Of a stretch of DNA of 64,000 nt, positions 34,301 to 47,300 are shown one piece after another; position 1 is the stretch's first letter; every line of letters begins with the position of its first letter. The notes beneath the pieces were generated by a model that had not been told where the DNA came from, ran no database searches, and was given only the letters and a program-made list of their open reading frames with translations. The DNA lies in contig NZ_BDBE01000012.1 in assembly GCF_001612825.1 (NCBI RefSeq), positions 1 through 64,000 on the forward strand. The letters are read 5' to 3'. Source of the DNA: Nocardia caishijiensis NBRC 108228 (GTDB lineage Bacteria > Actinomycetota > Actinomycetes > Mycobacteriales > Mycobacteriaceae). A program made the position numbers and the translations under genes.

Positions 34301-37300
34301 CTGGATTGCCCGAGGTGTCGACCCGCAGCACCCAGGTGTTGGCGAAGTAGCCGACCAGGTCTGTCAGGGCTTCGTCGGTGCGCCCGGCAACGGGGGCACC
34401 GAGCACGATGTCGACACCCGCGCCCATCCGGGTCAGCAGCAACGACAAGGCCGCTTGCAGCACCATCGACACCGTCGCGGTGCGCGATCGCGCCAACTCC
34501 GCCAGGCGGTCACGGGTGTCCGGCGACACCGAGAACTCGACGGTGTCGCCGCGGAAGGAGGCCGCGGCTGGTCGGGGGCGATCGGTCGGTAGGGGCGAAA
34601 CCTCGGGAATGCCCGCCAGCTCGGTCGCCCAATAGGCGGACTGTCGGCTGATCAACGATGTGGGATCGGCTGGGTCGCCCAGCAATTCACGCTGCCACAG
34701 GCTGTAGTCGATGTATTGCACCGGTAGTGGCGGCCATTCGGGAACCGCACCGCGACGGCGGGATTCGTAGGCGACGAGGAGGTCGCGGCCGAGCGGAACC
34801 AACGAGGCTCCGTCGCCCGCGATGTGATGCACGACGAGCACGACGACCCATTCGGTGTCCGAGCCGTTTCTGAGCAGCGCGGCCCGAATCGGGATCTCAC
34901 CGGTGAGATCGAACCGGTGGTCGACCGTGTCGATCACCGCGTCAGCGGTGAGCTCGGTGATCAGTACCGGTACCTCGGCTCGGTCGACAACGCGTTGCGC
35001 GGCAACGCCGTCCACCTCGACGAACACTGTCCGTAGCGCTTCGTGCCTGGCGACGACGTCGTTGATCGCTGACCGGAGCGCGGGTAGCTCGACCGGTCCG
35101 ATGAGGCGTACCGCCATCGGAATGTTGTAGGTCGCGGACGGCCCATGCAAGCGGAAGAGGAACCACAGCCGCTGCTGAGCGAACGACAACGGCACCGCGT
35201 CGGGTCGGTCGACGACGCGCAGCGGCGACCGTACGGGGACGCCTCGATCCAGGGCGGCGGCCAGGCGCGCGACGGTCGGTGCTTCGAAGATCACCCGGAT
35301 CGGCAGTTCGACAGCGAGTTCGGTGCGCACGCGGGCGATCAACCGCATCGCGGCGAGCGAATGACCGCCGAGCTCGAAGAACGAGTCGTCGGCTCCGACC
35401 CGATCAACAGCGAGGACCTCGGCGAAAAGGGTGGCGATGCACTGTTCGACCGAGCCGGTCGGCTCCCGATAGCCGTGTCCGCTGGCGAAGGCCGGGATCG
35501 GCAAGCCGGCACGGTCCAACTTCCCGCTCGTGGTGAGCGGCAACCGGTCGAGGGTGACGATCGCCGCCGGAACCAGGAAGTCCGGCAACTGGGTGGCCAG
35601 GAATGCCTTGATCTCGCCGGTGTCGAGGCCGGACGACGATGGCACGACGTACCCGATGAGCTGCTTGGCCCCGCCTCCGGCGGGCTCTCGGGCGAGCACC
35701 GCTGCTCGTGCCACGTTCTCGTGTCGTAGCAAGGCCGCGACGACCTCGCCCGGTTCCACCCGGAATCCACGAATCTTCACCTGATCGTCGGACCTGCCGA
35801 CGAATTCGAGATCCCCGGCGCGCGTCCACCGAACCAGGTCTCCCGATCGATACAGGCGGCCGCCGAGTTCGTCGAACGGGTCGGCGATGAATCGCGACGC
35901 GGTCGGACCGGGGCGACAGTGATAGCCGCGAGCCACACCCGCGCCGCCGATGTACAACTCACCGGTGACGCCGACCGGAACCGGCCGCAGCCAGCAGTCC
36001 AGCACGTAGACCCGTGCGTTCGGGATCGGCTTGCCGATCGGAATGGCTTCGCCCACAGTTGATTCTGCCCGGTAGGCGGTCGCGAACACGGTGGTCTCGG
36101 TCGGGCCGTACGCGTGCACGAAGCGGGTGTTCGGCCAGCGCCGCACCGCCCGCGCGAATACGTCGGCGCGCGCCTTCTCACCGCCGACCCACGCCTCTGT
36201 GACGTCGTCGAAGAAGTCGGAATCCAGCTCGACCAGCGTCTCGAACAGTTGTGTCGTGAGGAAGACATCGGTCGCGGTGTGACCGCTGGTCGGCTCGTCG
36301 ACGACGACGAGCCTGCCGCCGTTGGCCAACGGCACCCAGATCTCATATATGGAGGCGTCGAAAGCCATCGATGATCGCACCAGGAAGTCGCGCTCCCCGT
36401 CCCACATCGGACTCCTCGCGAAGGCGTTCAGGCTCGCGTGGCGCACCGCGACACCCTTCGGTTCGCCCGTCGAGCCCGAGGTGTAGACGACGTAGGCGAG
36501 ATTGTCCGCACGCGGACGCGCGCGCGTCGCGCCGGGGTGGGGCGCGTCGAGTACGGCGCCGAGGTCGATGACCGGAAGTTCGTCGGAGCAGGTGACGGTG
36601 GACTGGCAGGTGACGAGGACGACCGGCCCAGCGTCGGCCAGGATGAGATCGACGCGTTCGCTCGTATCCGCCGGATCGATCGGCAGATACGCCGCCCCGG
36701 CCTTGAGTACGCCGACCAAGGCGACGATGAGCTCGAAAGAACGTCGGATCGCGACGGCCACCAGGTCGTCGGGACCGACCCCGGCCGCGCTGAGTCGGTC
36801 CGCGAGTGCGTTCGCGTCCGAGTCCAACCGCCGATAGGTGTAGTCGACGTCAGCGCACACGACCGCGACCGCATCCGGGGACGCGGCGACCTGGCGTTCG
36901 AAGGCGTCGACGATCGTCATGCGCGGATCGATCGGGACCGCGGTGTCATTCCACGTGCGCAGGATCAGTTCTCGTTCGCCGTGATCGAGCAGCTCGATAT
37001 CGCGAAGGCGGATCGTCGCGTCGGCGGCGACTTGTTCGATGGTGCGGACGAACCGGGCCGCGATCGCCTCGACGGTCACCCGATCGAACAGGTCGGTAGC
37101 GAACTCGACGGACCCGGCGAGGCCGTCGGGGACTTCGCCGATGTTGAACCAGAGGTCGAACCGGGCGACTCCCGTCGCGGCGGGCAACGGCTCGACGGTG
37201 AGCTCTGGAATCAGTGTCCGCGCCAGCTCGGTGTCGGGCAGTGGATTGTTCTGGAACGCCAAAGCCACCTGGAACACCGGGTGATGCGCCGCCGTTCGCG

Positions 37301-40300
37301 TCGGATTCAACCGTTCGACAAGGGTTTCGAACGGTAGGTCCTGATTCGCGTAGGCGGCGACGGCCTTTTCTCGCACCCGGTCGAGCAGTTCGAGGAAGCT
37401 CGGATCGCCGGTCGTGTCCACACGCAGCACCCAGGTGTTGACGAAGAATCCGACCAAGTCGGTCAACGCGTCGTCGGTGCGCCCGGCTGCTGGGGCGCCG
37501 AGCACGATGTCGGTGCCCGCGCCCATCCTGCTCAGCAGCATGGAGAGGGCGGCTTGCAGCACCATCGACACTGTCGACCGGCTCGACCGCGCCAGCTCGA
37601 CCAATCGTTCGCGCACCGGCGCGGAGATGCCGAACTCGATGGCGTCCCCACGATGGGAGGCGACGGCGGGGCGCGGTCGATCGCTCGGCAGTTCCATCGC
37701 GTCCGGAATGCCTGCGAGTTCTGTTTCCCAGTACGCCGATTGGCGGCTGAGCAGCGACGTCGGATCAGCTGGGTCGCCTAGTAGTTCGCGCTGCCAGAGT
37801 GTGTAGTCCACGTATTGCCACGCGAGCGCGGGCCAACTCGGCGCGTTTCCGTGCCGACGAGCCGCGTACGCGACCAGGAGGTCACGGGCAAGCGGCGCCA
37901 CCGAACCGCCGTCACCGGCGATGTGATGCATGACGAGCACCACGATCCACTGTTGCGCAGTGACCTCGAATATGCCCGCGCGCAATGGAATCTCGTGGCT
38001 CAGATCGAAGCTGTGCGTCGCGAGGGCGACAGCGGCCGACTCGCTGAAGTCGGTGACTGTGATCGGAATGTCGGCGTGGTCGAGCACTTGTTGCGCGCCG
38101 ACCCCATCGACCTCGGGAAACAGCGTCCGTAATGCTTCGTGCCTGCCCACGACATCGCCGATCGCCGCTCGCACCGCCGCCACGTCCACCGGTCCGGTCA
38201 GCCGCACGGCGAACGGAATGTTGTAGGTCGGCGACGGCCCATTCACGCGGAACAGGAACCACATTCGCTGCTGCGCGAACGAGAGCGGCACCACCGTCGG
38301 CCGGTCGAAGACGCGCATCGGCGGCCGCACCCGAGCGCCACGGTCGAGCGCGGCCGCCAGGTCGGCGACCGTCGGTGCCTCGAACACCGTCGTGATCGGT
38401 AGCTCGATCCCGAGCACCGAGCGGACTCTGGCGATCAGTCGCATCGCCGAGAGCGAATGTCCGCCGAGGTCGAAGAACGAGTCGTCGGCGCCGACCCGGT
38501 CGACGCCGAGGACCTCGGCGAAGATCGCCGCGATCGCGCGCTCGGACTCATCGGACGGCTCCCGATACGCCCCCGAAGCCGCGATCACCGGCTCGGGCAG
38601 TGCGGTTCGGTCGACCTTGCCCGACGTGGTCAGCGGCAGTCGATCGAGGACGACGATGGTCGCGGGGACCATGAACTCGGGCAACCGCGCGGCGACGAAC
38701 CGGCGAAGCTGGTTCGCGTCGAGCGCACCAGCCGGGTTGTTGGTGTACGCGGTCGGCGCCATCAGGCTGTCGCGCGCGCGGTAGACATCGGTGATCGGCT
38801 GCGCGTGGTTCGCGACGAAGACCGCGTCCATACAGCCAGCGGTGTGCGACCAGGTGACGAAGACGGTCATACCGAGCTCGGCGCCCAGCTCGCGCAGCCG
38901 GGTCGGGCTGAGGCCGTGGGCGTCCGGTGTGCTCGCCGTTCGTCCGACGCTGCCGATGGTGATCGCGTATCGCAGGTCGTCGATGAGGCCGTCTCGAGGA
39001 ATATCGGTCACACGAACGGCTGTGGTCGCGGTACCGATGCGGTTCATCAGATCGGCCAGCCCGGCGTAGGCGAACGACGGCGCGTCGGCGACCGAGTGGG
39101 AACGGCGTTTGGTGAGCACGACGTCATACCGATATCGGCTCAGCTCGTTGTCGTACGAGCCGTGCTTCAATTCGATTCTGACCCCGGCGACATCGGCGAT
39201 CGCGCCGCCGATGCCTGCGAAGAACTCCGGTGCTACCGTCAGTTCCCGCTCGGCGCCGAGCGCCCGCTCGACCACGTCACGCAATTTCGTGCCGTCGTAT
39301 TCCGGATGCCGAGCCCGCGCGATGCCGGTGTGGAAGAGACGCTGAGTCGACGCATTGCGAATGTCACCGACGAATATCGCGCCGTCGTCGGTGAGCAGGC
39401 GCATCGCGCCCGCGATGACCTCGAGCAGATAGCGCGCGTTGGGAAAGTATTGCGCGACGGAGTTCAGCACGATCACATCGAAGTACCCGGGTGTGAACGC
39501 AGCCTGCTCGTGCGCGGCACCGGTCGTCAGGCGTACGTTCGCCACCCATGGCGCGTCCAGCTCGCTCAACGCGTCGGTCAGCGCGGTGATGGCCGAGTGC
39601 GAGATGTCGGTTCCGTGGTATTCCTCGACGTGAGGTGCTACCTCGGCCAGCACGAGCCCGGATCCGACCCCGATCTCCAGGATGCGTTTCGGCCGCAACC
39701 GCAGGATCGCCGCGACCGTCTCCGCCCGCCATTCGAGCATCTCGGCGATGGGGATGGGCGAACCGGTGTAACTGCTGTTCCAGCCGCTGAAGTCCGCCCC
39801 GAAGCTCGTCGAGGTCGAGGCATTCGCGTCGAAGGCGTTGCCCGGATCGGCGTAGAGGGTCTCATAGGCCGCTCGCCACTCGGCGACGATCTCGTCTTCG
39901 CGGTCGGCATCACGCTCGCTCGCCGATCCCCCCGCCACCACATAGGCGACCAGTCTGCTTCCCGTCGCCGTCTCCCATGAGGTGGCCACGGCCTGACCGA
40001 CGCCTGGATGACGCAGCAGGGTTGACTCCACCTCACCGAGTTCGATGCGGAACCCGCGAATCTTGACCTGGCTGTCGGCGCGCTCCACGTACTCCAGATC
40101 GCCGGTCTTGCGCCAGCGCACCACGTCACCGGTTCGATACAGCCGCTCGCCCGCTGGTCCGAAGGGGTCGGCGACGAACCGCGACGCGGTCAATCCGGCG
40201 CGGCCGAGGTATCCGCGCGCCAGGCCGGGACCGCCGAGATACAGCTCACCGGCCGCTCCGACCGGCATGGGGCGCAGCCACTCATCGAGCACGTAGGCGC

Positions 40301-41390
40301 GCGTGTTCGCGATCGGCGAACCGATCGGCACGGTGCCTGCGGCGTCGACCTCGTCGGGCACCACGTATGCGGTACTGCAGACCGTGGCCTCTGTCGGCCC
40401 ATACGCGTTGCTGACGCGCACGCCCGGCAACGCCGCTCTGACACGGTTGGCAGCCGAGCCGGTGAGGACATCACCGCCGACGGTCAGTCGCTCGAGGCCG
40501 ACGAGCCCGCCGCGGTCGATCGAAGTCAACTGTTCGATGAGCACATCGAGCAGACCGGGTGTCACGAACACCGCCGAGACGGAACTCTCGGCGACCCATT
40601 TGGTCAGCTGGCCCGCGTCGAACGCCGCGTCGGTCGCCAGCACGACACCCCCGCCCCCGAGCAACGCGGGCCACAACTCGAAGACGGAGGCATCGAAGGC
40701 CAGTGATGAATGCACGAGCATGCGGTCGCCCGGTCCGACGGTGAGGTCCTGGTCGAGCAGATGCGTGAGGTTGCGGTGGGTGATCGCGACGCCCTTCGGA
40801 CGGCCGGTCGAACCCGAGGTGTAGATGACATAGGCGAGGTTGTCCGGCCGCTGGCGACCGCCGCGCGCATGGTCGGCGATTTCGTCTCGGTGCGGTTCGA
40901 CGCCCGCGTCGACGAGGATTGTCGGCCAGGATCCGATGCTCGGCACCACGGCACGGATCTCGCTCGTGGTCACCACGACGACCGGATCGGCGTCGGCGAG
41001 CACATAGTCGAGTCGCTCGCCTGCGTGCGCGAGGTCGAGCGGAAGATATGCCGCGCCCGCCTTGAGCACAGCCAGCAGGGCGACCACGAGCTGGTAGGAG
41101 CGGTCGACCGCGACGGCGACCACCCGGTCATGGCCCGCCCCTTCGGCGGCCAGAGCACGCGCCAGTCGGTTCGCCGAGGCATCGAGCTGGTGGTAGAGGT
41201 ACTCCTCTCCGGCGTGGATCACGGCGACGGCGTTCGGGGTGGCCGCCACCCGACTTTCGAACAGGTCGACCACCGTCGGTTGCCGAGCCGTCGTTTCTCC
41301 CGCACCGCCGAGCAGGTCGGCAACACTCAGGCCGCCGCTACCGGATTCGATGAATTCGGCTGACAGCCAGTCTGATTCGTTGCGGCTCAC
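31335..41390 (-). CDS. Nonribosomal peptide synthetase, modules 5 (A-nMT-T) to 7 with thioesterase (NRPS2)
   Basis: A 3351-aa synthetase. Domains (approximate residues): A5 37-490 and 870-930, interrupted by an N-methyltransferase 490-770 (EIGVGSG SAM motif near 578); T5 973; C6 1037-1470 (HHIAGDG); A6 1490-1960; T6 2007; C7 2070-2500 (HHIAGDG); A7 2523-3005; T7 3053; thioesterase 3100-3351 (GYSFGG, Ser near 3188). The first domain is an A, so its C partner is at the end of NRPS1. Hand-aligned pocket codes are A5 DAFFTGAVCK (aromatic-like ending), A6 DAYLWGAVFK and A7 DAYFAGGVYK; I assign no substrate. The A5 A8 motif reads ERADSQ instead of the usual GRxDxQ. The TE should release or cyclise a heptapeptide. 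The GTG at 41390 overlaps the NRPS1 stop (GTGA), showing coupling; the open frame to 41882 is a shadow. Confidence 0.93.
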   Translation of the reverse strand: MSRNESDWLSAEFIESGSGGLSVADLLGGAGETTARQPTVVDLFESRVAATPNAVAVIHAGEEYLYHQLDASANRLARALAAEGAGHDRVVAVAVDRSYQLVVALLAVLKAGAAYLPLDLAHAGERLDYVLADADPVVVVTTSEIRAVVPSIGSWPTILVDAGVEPHRDEIADHARGGRQRPDNLAYVIYTSGSTGRPKGVAITHRNLTHLLDQDLTVGPGDRMLVHSSLAFDASVFELWPALLGGGGVVLATDAAFDAGQLTKWVAESSVSAVFVTPGLLDVLIEQLTSIDRGGLVGLERLTVGGDVLTGSAANRVRAALPGVRVSNAYGPTEATVCSTAYVVPDEVDAAGTVPIGSPIANTRAYVLDEWLRPMPVGAAGELYLGGPGLARGYLGRAGLTASRFVADPFGPAGERLYRTGDVVRWRKTGDLEYVERADSQVKIRGFRIELGEVESTLLRHPGVGQAVATSWETATGSRLVAYVVAGGSASERDADREDEIVAEWRAAYETLYADPGNAFDANASTSTSFGADFSGWNSSYTGSPIPIAEMLEWRAETVAAILRLRPKRILEIGVGSGLVLAEVAPHVEEYHGTDISHSAITALTDALSELDAPWVANVRLTTGAAHEQAAFTPGYFDVIVLNSVAQYFPNARYLLEVIAGAMRLLTDDGAIFVGDIRNASTQRLFHTGIARARHPEYDGTKLRDVVERALGAERELTVAPEFFAGIGGAIADVAGVRIELKHGSYDNELSRYRYDVVLTKRRSHSVADAPSFAYAGLADLMNRIGTATTAVRVTDIPRDGLIDDLRYAITIGSVGRTASTPDAHGLSPTRLRELGAELGMTVFVTWSHTAGCMDAVFVANHAQPITDVYRARDSLMAPTAYTNNPAGALDANQLRRFVAARLPEFMVPATIVVLDRLPLTTSGKVDRTALPEPVIAASGAYREPSDESERAIAAIFAEVLGVDRVGADDSFFDLGGHSLSAMRLIARVRSVLGIELPITTVFEAPTVADLAAALDRGARVRPPMRVFDRPTVVPLSFAQQRMWFLFRVNGPSPTYNIPFAVRLTGPVDVAAVRAAIGDVVGRHEALRTLFPEVDGVGAQQVLDHADIPITVTDFSESAAVALATHSFDLSHEIPLRAGIFEVTAQQWIVVLVMHHIAGDGGSVAPLARDLLVAYAARRHGNAPSWPALAWQYVDYTLWQRELLGDPADPTSLLSRQSAYWETELAGIPDAMELPSDRPRPAVASHRGDAIEFGISAPVRERLVELARSSRSTVSMVLQAALSMLLSRMGAGTDIVLGAPAAGRTDDALTDLVGFFVNTWVLRVDTTGDPSFLELLDRVREKAVAAYANQDLPFETLVERLNPTRTAAHHPVFQVALAFQNNPLPDTELARTLIPELTVEPLPAATGVARFDLWFNIGEVPDGLAGSVEFATDLFDRVTVEAIAARFVRTIEQVAADATIRLRDIELLDHGERELILRTWNDTAVPIDPRMTIVDAFERQVAASPDAVAVVCADVDYTYRRLDSDANALADRLSAAGVGPDDLVAVAIRRSFELIVALVGVLKAGAAYLPIDPADTSERVDLILADAGPVVLVTCQSTVTCSDELPVIDLGAVLDAPHPGATRARPRADNLAYVVYTSGSTGEPKGVAVRHASLNAFARSPMWDGERDFLVRSSMAFDASIYEIWVPLANGGRLVVVDEPTSGHTATDVFLTTQLFETLVELDSDFFDDVTEAWVGGEKARADVFARAVRRWPNTRFVHAYGPTETTVFATAYRAESTVGEAIPIGKPIPNARVYVLDCWLRPVPVGVTGELYIGGAGVARGYHCRPGPTASRFIADPFDELGGRLYRSGDLVRWTRAGDLEFVGRSDDQVKIRGFRVEPGEVVAALLRHENVARAAVLAREPAGGGAKQLIGYVVPSSSGLDTGEIKAFLATQLPDFLVPAAIVTLDRLPLTTSGKLDRAGLPIPAFASGHGYREPTGSVEQCIATLFAEVLAVDRVGADDSFFELGGHSLAAMRLIARVRTELAVELPIRVIFEAPTVARLAAALDRGVPVRSPLRVVDRPDAVPLSFAQQRLWFLFRLHGPSATYNIPMAVRLIGPVELPALRSAINDVVARHEALRTVFVEVDGVAAQRVVDRAEVPVLITELTADAVIDTVDHRFDLTGEIPIRAALLRNGSDTEWVVVLVVHHIAGDGASLVPLGRDLLVAYESRRRGAVPEWPPLPVQYIDYSLWQRELLGDPADPTSLISRQSAYWATELAGIPEVSPLPTDRPRPAAASFRGDTVEFSVSPDTRDRLAELARSRTATVSMVLQAALSLLLTRMGAGVDIVLGAPVAGRTDEALTDLVGYFANTWVLRVDTSGNPEFVELLDRVADKAINAYAQQDLPFESLVERLNPDRSTAHHPLFQTALILQHDPLPDPDLAQATIQELRIEPFPTSTGTARFDLSFTLTEHRGGLDGSIEYATDLFDRETVERMAARFTRVLELIAIDPTARLAEIDLIDHAEKALLLRLNDTEVPSEPGLTVVELFDRRVAATPDAVAVVCDGVAYTYRRLAADATALAGALAAHGVGPDDVVAVATERSFTLVVALVGVIRAGAAYLSIDLTHTSERLADILADARPSVLVTTTTARAGLSESTVPVIALDEPITPSAGATEPRKPRRDNLAYVIYTSGSTGRPKAVALTHGNLVDLVAKDNPLGSGRMLAHSSVAFDASVYELWPALLGGGGVVLATELTLSVTALTHWVNTWGVSSIFVTPSVLDVLIEQLDSIEPAALAGLEWLALGGEPFFSTAANRVRGALPAVRMLNGYGPSEATVYATAHVVDAGVLVGGRSVPVGRPIANVRAYVLDDRLQQAPVGVAGEIYLGGPGIARGYRDQPGLTAARFVADPFGPAGQRLYRTGDMVRLTSAHELEFVGRTDEQLKIRGFRVEPGEVAATVAAHPGVTGVAVTTAEFAAGEHLVAYVVGAGVEADAVREFTRTRLPEFMVPRAVMVVDHIPMTANGKLERAALPAPVLAAAQEYRAPEGARERAMAALFAEVLHTDRIGADDSFFELGGHSLSALRLTARIRAEFEVELPIRVIFEAPTVAKLVARLDERHDTADPFDVVLPLRATGTRQPIWCVHPGGGSSWCYSALAAHLDEHPIYGLQARGIDGLAQPAQSMAEMVADYLTQITRVQPTGPYVLLGYSFGGVVAHALAVAMRHRGLTVDMLIVIDTLPEFVVDEPGVWERLAEDGLRESRRAVRDVVGNLIDTDFIDTESVVEHMGTALQAVFLNNARLATAHTPTVFDGDAILFRSRPADGGQPGATLTDAWRGLITGSIHEFEIPAVHAAMVDREPSAMIGAIIARNSR

Positions 41391-44300
41391 GTGGTCACTT
41401 TCGCGATAGGACGGAACGGCCAGAGCCGGTCGAGGAAGGCGGGGATCTCTTCGGCGGCCGGCCAGGTGATGGCGAGCAGGTCGGGGAACGTCGTGCGCAG
41501 TTCCGCGACGACGCTCGCGTCGTGGTCGAGGTACACCAACTCGGGCAGGTCGACCCCGAATCGGTGAGCGAGCGACTCGAGGACGTCGGACAGCGGTTGC
41601 CCGTCGGTCTCGATCACGGTGAAATGACTCGCTACCGGCGGCGAGCTCACTGCGTCGGAGGCGGTGGCGAGTACGAGTCGCGTACCAGCCGAATGCCATT
41701 CGAGCAGGCGCGCGGTGACCTCGGCATTGCTGATGACGCTCGGCTCCACCACGATCAGCCTCGGTCGTACCGCGGTGATCGCGCGCAGCGTCCGCGCGGC
41801 GGTGAGGGCCATGGCAGCCTGGAACTCGAGGGAGAACGAGTCCCCGTCGAACTCGCTCGCTACCGCGTGCTGGCTCGTCCACGAAGTACGCCGCACGACC
41901 GCGACATTCGGTACACGCCGCGCCGCGTCGAGCAGATCGTCCTCCCAGCTGGTCAGGTCCTGGCGAGCGAGCTGGGTGGGGGCCACGCCGATGACGACGG
42001 GGATCTGCTCGGCGAGGACCGCGATCGCCCGCAGGTACGTCTGGGCGAGGGCCGCGAGATCGGTGGGACCGACCTGATCGGCAGCGCGGACCAGGATCAG
42101 CACGCAGGTGGCCGTGGCGCCGACGAGTCGCTTCGGATCATCGAGGAGCTCAGCCAGCCCCACGCCGTTGACCCGTTCCCCTTGCCCGAGCGCGCGTGTG
42201 AGCAGTTCCGGGATTCGCGCGGGTGCGAAGGTGGTCGCGACGACGATGCCGTCCATCGGTTCAGCTGCTCCACCGAGCCGCAACAGCAGGTCTCTCTCGG
42301 CGCGATCGATGATCTCCACCTCGGCCACTCGAATCACGTGATTCGCCGCGACTTGCTCCAGCACTCGCAGATACCCGGCAACGATGCGCTCGACGGTCTC
42401 CCGTTCGAACAGATCCGCCGCGTACTCGACCGACCCGGCGAAGCCGTCGGGAGCGTCGCTCGTGTGATCGACGTGATCGCCTATGTTGAACCAGAAATCG
42501 AACCTGGCGGCGCCGGTGGCGGTCGGGAACGATTCGACCGTCAGTTCCGGGACCAAGGTCCGTGCCAGCTCGGGGTCGGGCATCGGATTGTTCTGGAATA
42601 CCAGTGCTACCTGGAACAGCGGGTGATGCGACGCCGACCGGGCGGGATTCAACCGTTCGACCAGGGTGTCGAACGGTAGGTCCTGGTGTGCGTACGCGTC
42701 GAGCGCCTTCGCCCTGACTCGGCCGAGGATCTCGACGAACTCGGGATTTCCCGAGGTGTCGACGCGCAGGACCCAGGTGTTGACGAAGAAGCCGACCAGC
42801 TCGGCCAGCGCCTCGTCGGTCCGACCGGCCACCGGGGAACCGATCACCACGTCGGTGCCTGCACCCAGGCGAGTGAGCAGCACCGAGAGACTCGCCTGCA
42901 ACACCATGGAGACGGTCGCACCGTTCGCCATGGCCAGACCCTCCAGCCGTGCCCGTAGATCCGGGCGAATGGTGAAATTCACCTCGCCGCCCCGGTAGGA
43001 GGCGACCGCTGGGCGCGGCCGATCGGTGCGCAGCTTCGACACCTCGGGGATCCCGGCGAGTTCCCGCTTCCAGTAGGCGAATTGGCGTGCGATGACGGAT
43101 TCGGCGTCATCGGGGTCGCCGAGGAGCTCACGTTGCCAGAGTGTGTAGTCGACGTACTGCACCGGAAGCGGCCCCCACTCGGGCACGGCACCGACCCGAC
43201 GAGCCGCGTACGCGATCAGGATGTCACGGGCGAGCGGCACCAATGACGCGCCGTCACCGGCGATATGGTGCACGACGAGCACGACGACCCAGTGATCTGG
43301 TCCGGCCTCGGCCGCGCGGAATATCCCGGCGCGGATCGGAATCTCACGGGTCAGGTCGAAGGCGTGGCCGACCGTGTCGATGACCGCGTCGGCGGTGAGC
43401 TCACCGACCGCCACCGGCACGTCGGCCACGGGAGCGACCTGCTGGGTGCCGACGCCGTCGATCTCGACGAACCTCGTCCGCAGCGCCTCGTGCCTGGCAA
43501 CGACGTCGTCGATCGCGGCGTGCAGCGCATCGACATCGACAGGACCGGTCAGCTTCACGCCCAACGGGATGTTGTAGGTCGGGGACGGGCCTTCGAGTCG
43601 GAAGAGGAACCACAACCGCTGCTGCGCGAACGACAGCGGCACGACAGCTGGTCGCTCGAAGACGCGCACCGCCGTCCGGACCGCTACACCGCGATCGAGC
43701 GCGGCTGCCAGACCCGCGACGGTCGGGGCATCGAAGACGGCTCTGATCGGCAGTTCCACACCGAGTTCGGTGCGGGTCCGTGCGATCAACCGCATCGCCG
43801 ACAGTGAATGACCTCCCAGCGCGAAGAACGAGTCGTCGGCTCCGACGTGGCTGACCCCGAGGATCTCGGCGAAGAGCCCGGCCAGGGTGATCTCGACCGG
43901 GCCGGAAGGCGGTCGATACGCGGTCGAATCAGCGAAGACCGGCGCGGGCAAGGCAGCTCTGTCGACCTTGCCGCTACTGGTCAGTGGCAGCTCGGCGAGC
44001 TGCACGATGTGCGTCGGCACCATGAAGTCCGGCAGCCGTTCGGCGACGAACGCCCGCAACGGCGCGTGATCTGTGTGATCGGCGACCGCGTAGGCAACGA
44101 GTTGTTTGTCTCCGCTCGGTGATTCGACGCCGAGAACAACCGCCTGCCGCACGTCGTGATGGGCGAGCAAGGCCGCTTCGACTTCGCCTGGCTCGACCCG
44201 GAACCCACGAATCTTCACTTGATCATCGGAACGGCCGACGAACTCGAGCTCTCGCGTCGTCGACCAGCGCACGACATCGCCGGTTCGGTAGAGCCGCTCG

Positions 44301-47300
44301 CCCGGTGCGCCGAAGGGATCGGCGACGAACCGTGCTGCCGACAGCCCCGACCGGTCGCGATACCCACGCGCCAAACCCGGACCGCCGAGGTACAACTCGC
44401 CGACCGCACCGACCGGGACAGGGCGCAACCACCCATCCAATACATAGGCTCGGGTGTTCGCGGTCGGGCGACCGATCGGGACCCAGTCGCCGTCGAATCC
44501 AGCGTCGACGACGTACTCGGTGGCGTAGACCGTCGCCTCGGATGGTCCATACCAGTTGATGAGTTCGATCGAAGGCGCGACGCCGGCGAGTCGGCCGACG
44601 AGGCTGCCGTGCACCGCGTCGGCCCCCACCGCGATCCGCTCCACCCCGCGCAGGGCGTTGGGCGCGCCCGGATCCTCGAGCAGCGCCGCGAGCAACAGCG
44701 GAGTCGCGAAGAGCCGAGTGACGCCCGAGTCGTGGATCATCCGCAGCAGTTCCGTCAGGGAGCCGGTGCGGTGGCGATCCGCGATGACCAGCGTGCCGCC
44801 GCCGACCAAGGCGGGCCATATCTCAGCCACCGAAGCGTCGAACCCGACCGATGAGTGCACGAGCGCCCGGTCGCCCGGGCCGACCCGCCAGCGCTGCCGC
44901 GTGAGGTCCGCGAGGCCGCGGTGGGTGACCGCGACGCCCTTGGGGCGGCCGGTCGAACCCGATGTGTACACGACGTAGGCCATGGCGTCGAGCGGCGGTC
45001 GTCCGCGACCGACTCGTGAGACGGCGGCGGTGTCGAGCGTGTCGAGCCGGATCGGCGTCAAGCCGGTGATCGCAGGTAGGCCGGTTTGCGCCGTGCTGGT
45101 GGTGACGAGCGCGGCGGGTTTTGCATCGGTCAACACAGAGTGGAGTCGTTCGCCGGAATGCGCCGTGTCGATCGCCAGATACGATCCGCCCGCCTTCAGC
45201 ACACCGACCACCGCGACGACGAACTCGAACGACCGGTCGATCCCGACAGCGACTACGTCGTCGGGTCCGATTCCCGCCGACACCAACGTCCCGGCAAGCG
45301 CATCCGCTCGCGTGTTCAACTGGCGATAGGTGTACGCGTCGCCGCCGGAGAGCACCGCGACCGCGTCCGGCGACCTGACCACTTGCTGTTCGAACAGGTC
45401 GACGACCGTCGTGGCACCGGCGGAGACCACCGCACGCTGCCCAGCCACCAGCTCGCGCTGGTCGGCCGACAGCACCGTCAGCTCCGACAACCGCATCGGA
45501 GGTCGCTCCGCGATCTGTTCCAGCACTCGCAACAACTGGTCGACGATGCCGCGGACGTGGGCGTCATCGAAGAGCGCCGACTGGTATCCGACCTCGAGGT
45601 AGAGGTCGCTATCGGTGAATCTGACGGTCAGGGCGAGGGGGTAGTGCGACGCGTCGGTGAGTTCGACGCCGACGACGGTGAGCCCGTCGAGGTTCTCCGC
45701 CTGTTCGCGCAGTCGGTCGAGATCGACCGGGTAGGACTCGAAGGCCAGGATCGTGTCCATCACCGCGCCTGCGCCGACCGCCCGCTGGATCTCGGCCAGG
45801 CCGACGAAATGGTGGTGATCCATCAGCTCGACCTGCCGTCGCTGCAGGTCGACGAGAGTAGCTGCGACGGTATCGGTCGGTGCGAGCCGGACGCGGACCG
45901 GCAGCGTGTTGATGAAGAGCCCGATGATCGACTCGACGTTCGGAAGGCTAGGCGGTCTGCCGGAGACCGTCGTCGCGAAGACGACATCCTCGCGGCCGGT
46001 AGCGGCCGCGAGCACGGTTGCCCAGGCCAGTTGCATGACCGTGTTCGGGGTGACACCGAGACCAGTCGCCACCGCCTTGATCGCCGCGGTGAGTTCTGCG
46101 CCCGCCATCAGCGAGAATTCGCGCGGCACGGCGTGCGCGGCACGGTGGGCCGGTGCGAGGAGCGTGGCTTCGGAAACCCCGGCCAACTCGGCTTGCCAAG
46201 CCGCCAGGGTCGCGGCGGCATCACCGCGTGCGATCCAGCGCGGATATTGGCCGAAGTCCGGGCGGGGGCCGAGTACCGTTCCGTCACCCCTGGTCACGTA
46301 CAGGGTGAGCAACTCGCGCACCAGCAACGGCATGGACCAGCCGTCGACCAGGATGTGGTGGATGGTCACGATGCGGGAGAACTCCGCATCGCCGAATCGG
46401 ACGAGAGTGAAGCGCAGATTCGCCGCGTCGGCGAGGTCGAACGGGGCGCATCGGTCAGCGTCGCGTAGCTCGGCGCGAACGCGCGCGAGCTCGTCCGGGG
46501 TGTGCCCGACCAATTCGACTGTACGCCAAGGCAGTTCGACCTCGGAGGGAATCACCTGGTAGGTGGAGCCGTCACCGGCGCTGCGGAATGCCGCGCGCAG
46601 GCTGGCTTGCCGCGCGAGCAGTGCGCCCGCCGCCACTCGCCATCGAGCCTCATCGGCGGCGCCGGTGAACGCGAGGTCGATCTGCGCTGTGTACACATCG
46701 AGACGCTGGTCGGCGAGCGCGGCGTGGAAGTACAGCCCGGATTGCAGTGGGGTGAGCGGCAGTACGTCGGCGAGCTCACCGAAAGTCGCTTCCCACGTGT
46801 CGATGTCGCGCTTCGTCGCCGTCGTCGGGTCGAAGTCGGACGGCGTCGCACGTCGGAAGGGCACTGTATCGAGATGCACGGCGATGGTGGTCACCGCTTC
46901 GACCCAGAGTTGCGCGAGGGCGGCGACATCACTCGTGGACAGGAGTTGGGATGGGAACGCGAAGTCGGCTGCCAGTTGGCCGTCGACGATGATCGCGCTC
47001 ACCTCGACCGCCGAGAGCATCGGCATGTCGGGGTCGGGCCGAGAGGTCAGAAACGACAAGCTCGCATCCGGCGTCCAGTCGGCCTCCGGCGGCGTCGCCA
47101 CGCTGCCGAGATAGTTGAGGCTGAGTTGTGGCCTGATATCCGCCAACTCGGTGCCGTTCGTCGGGTCGAGGTAGCGGAGGACCCCGAATCCGATGCCTCG
47201 GTCGGGGATCGCCCGAACCCGCTCCTTGACCAGCTGGATGACGTCCCCGATCGCTGCCTCAGTGGATCGGTCGAGGTCGGCGAGATCGATGCGGACCGGC

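Noticed and set aside
41391..41882. Upstream extension of NRPS2 to the 41882 start
   Set aside because: The 164 extra residues are Arg-rich, lie over the NRPS1 end in another frame and have no domain; the GTGA-coupled start fits.
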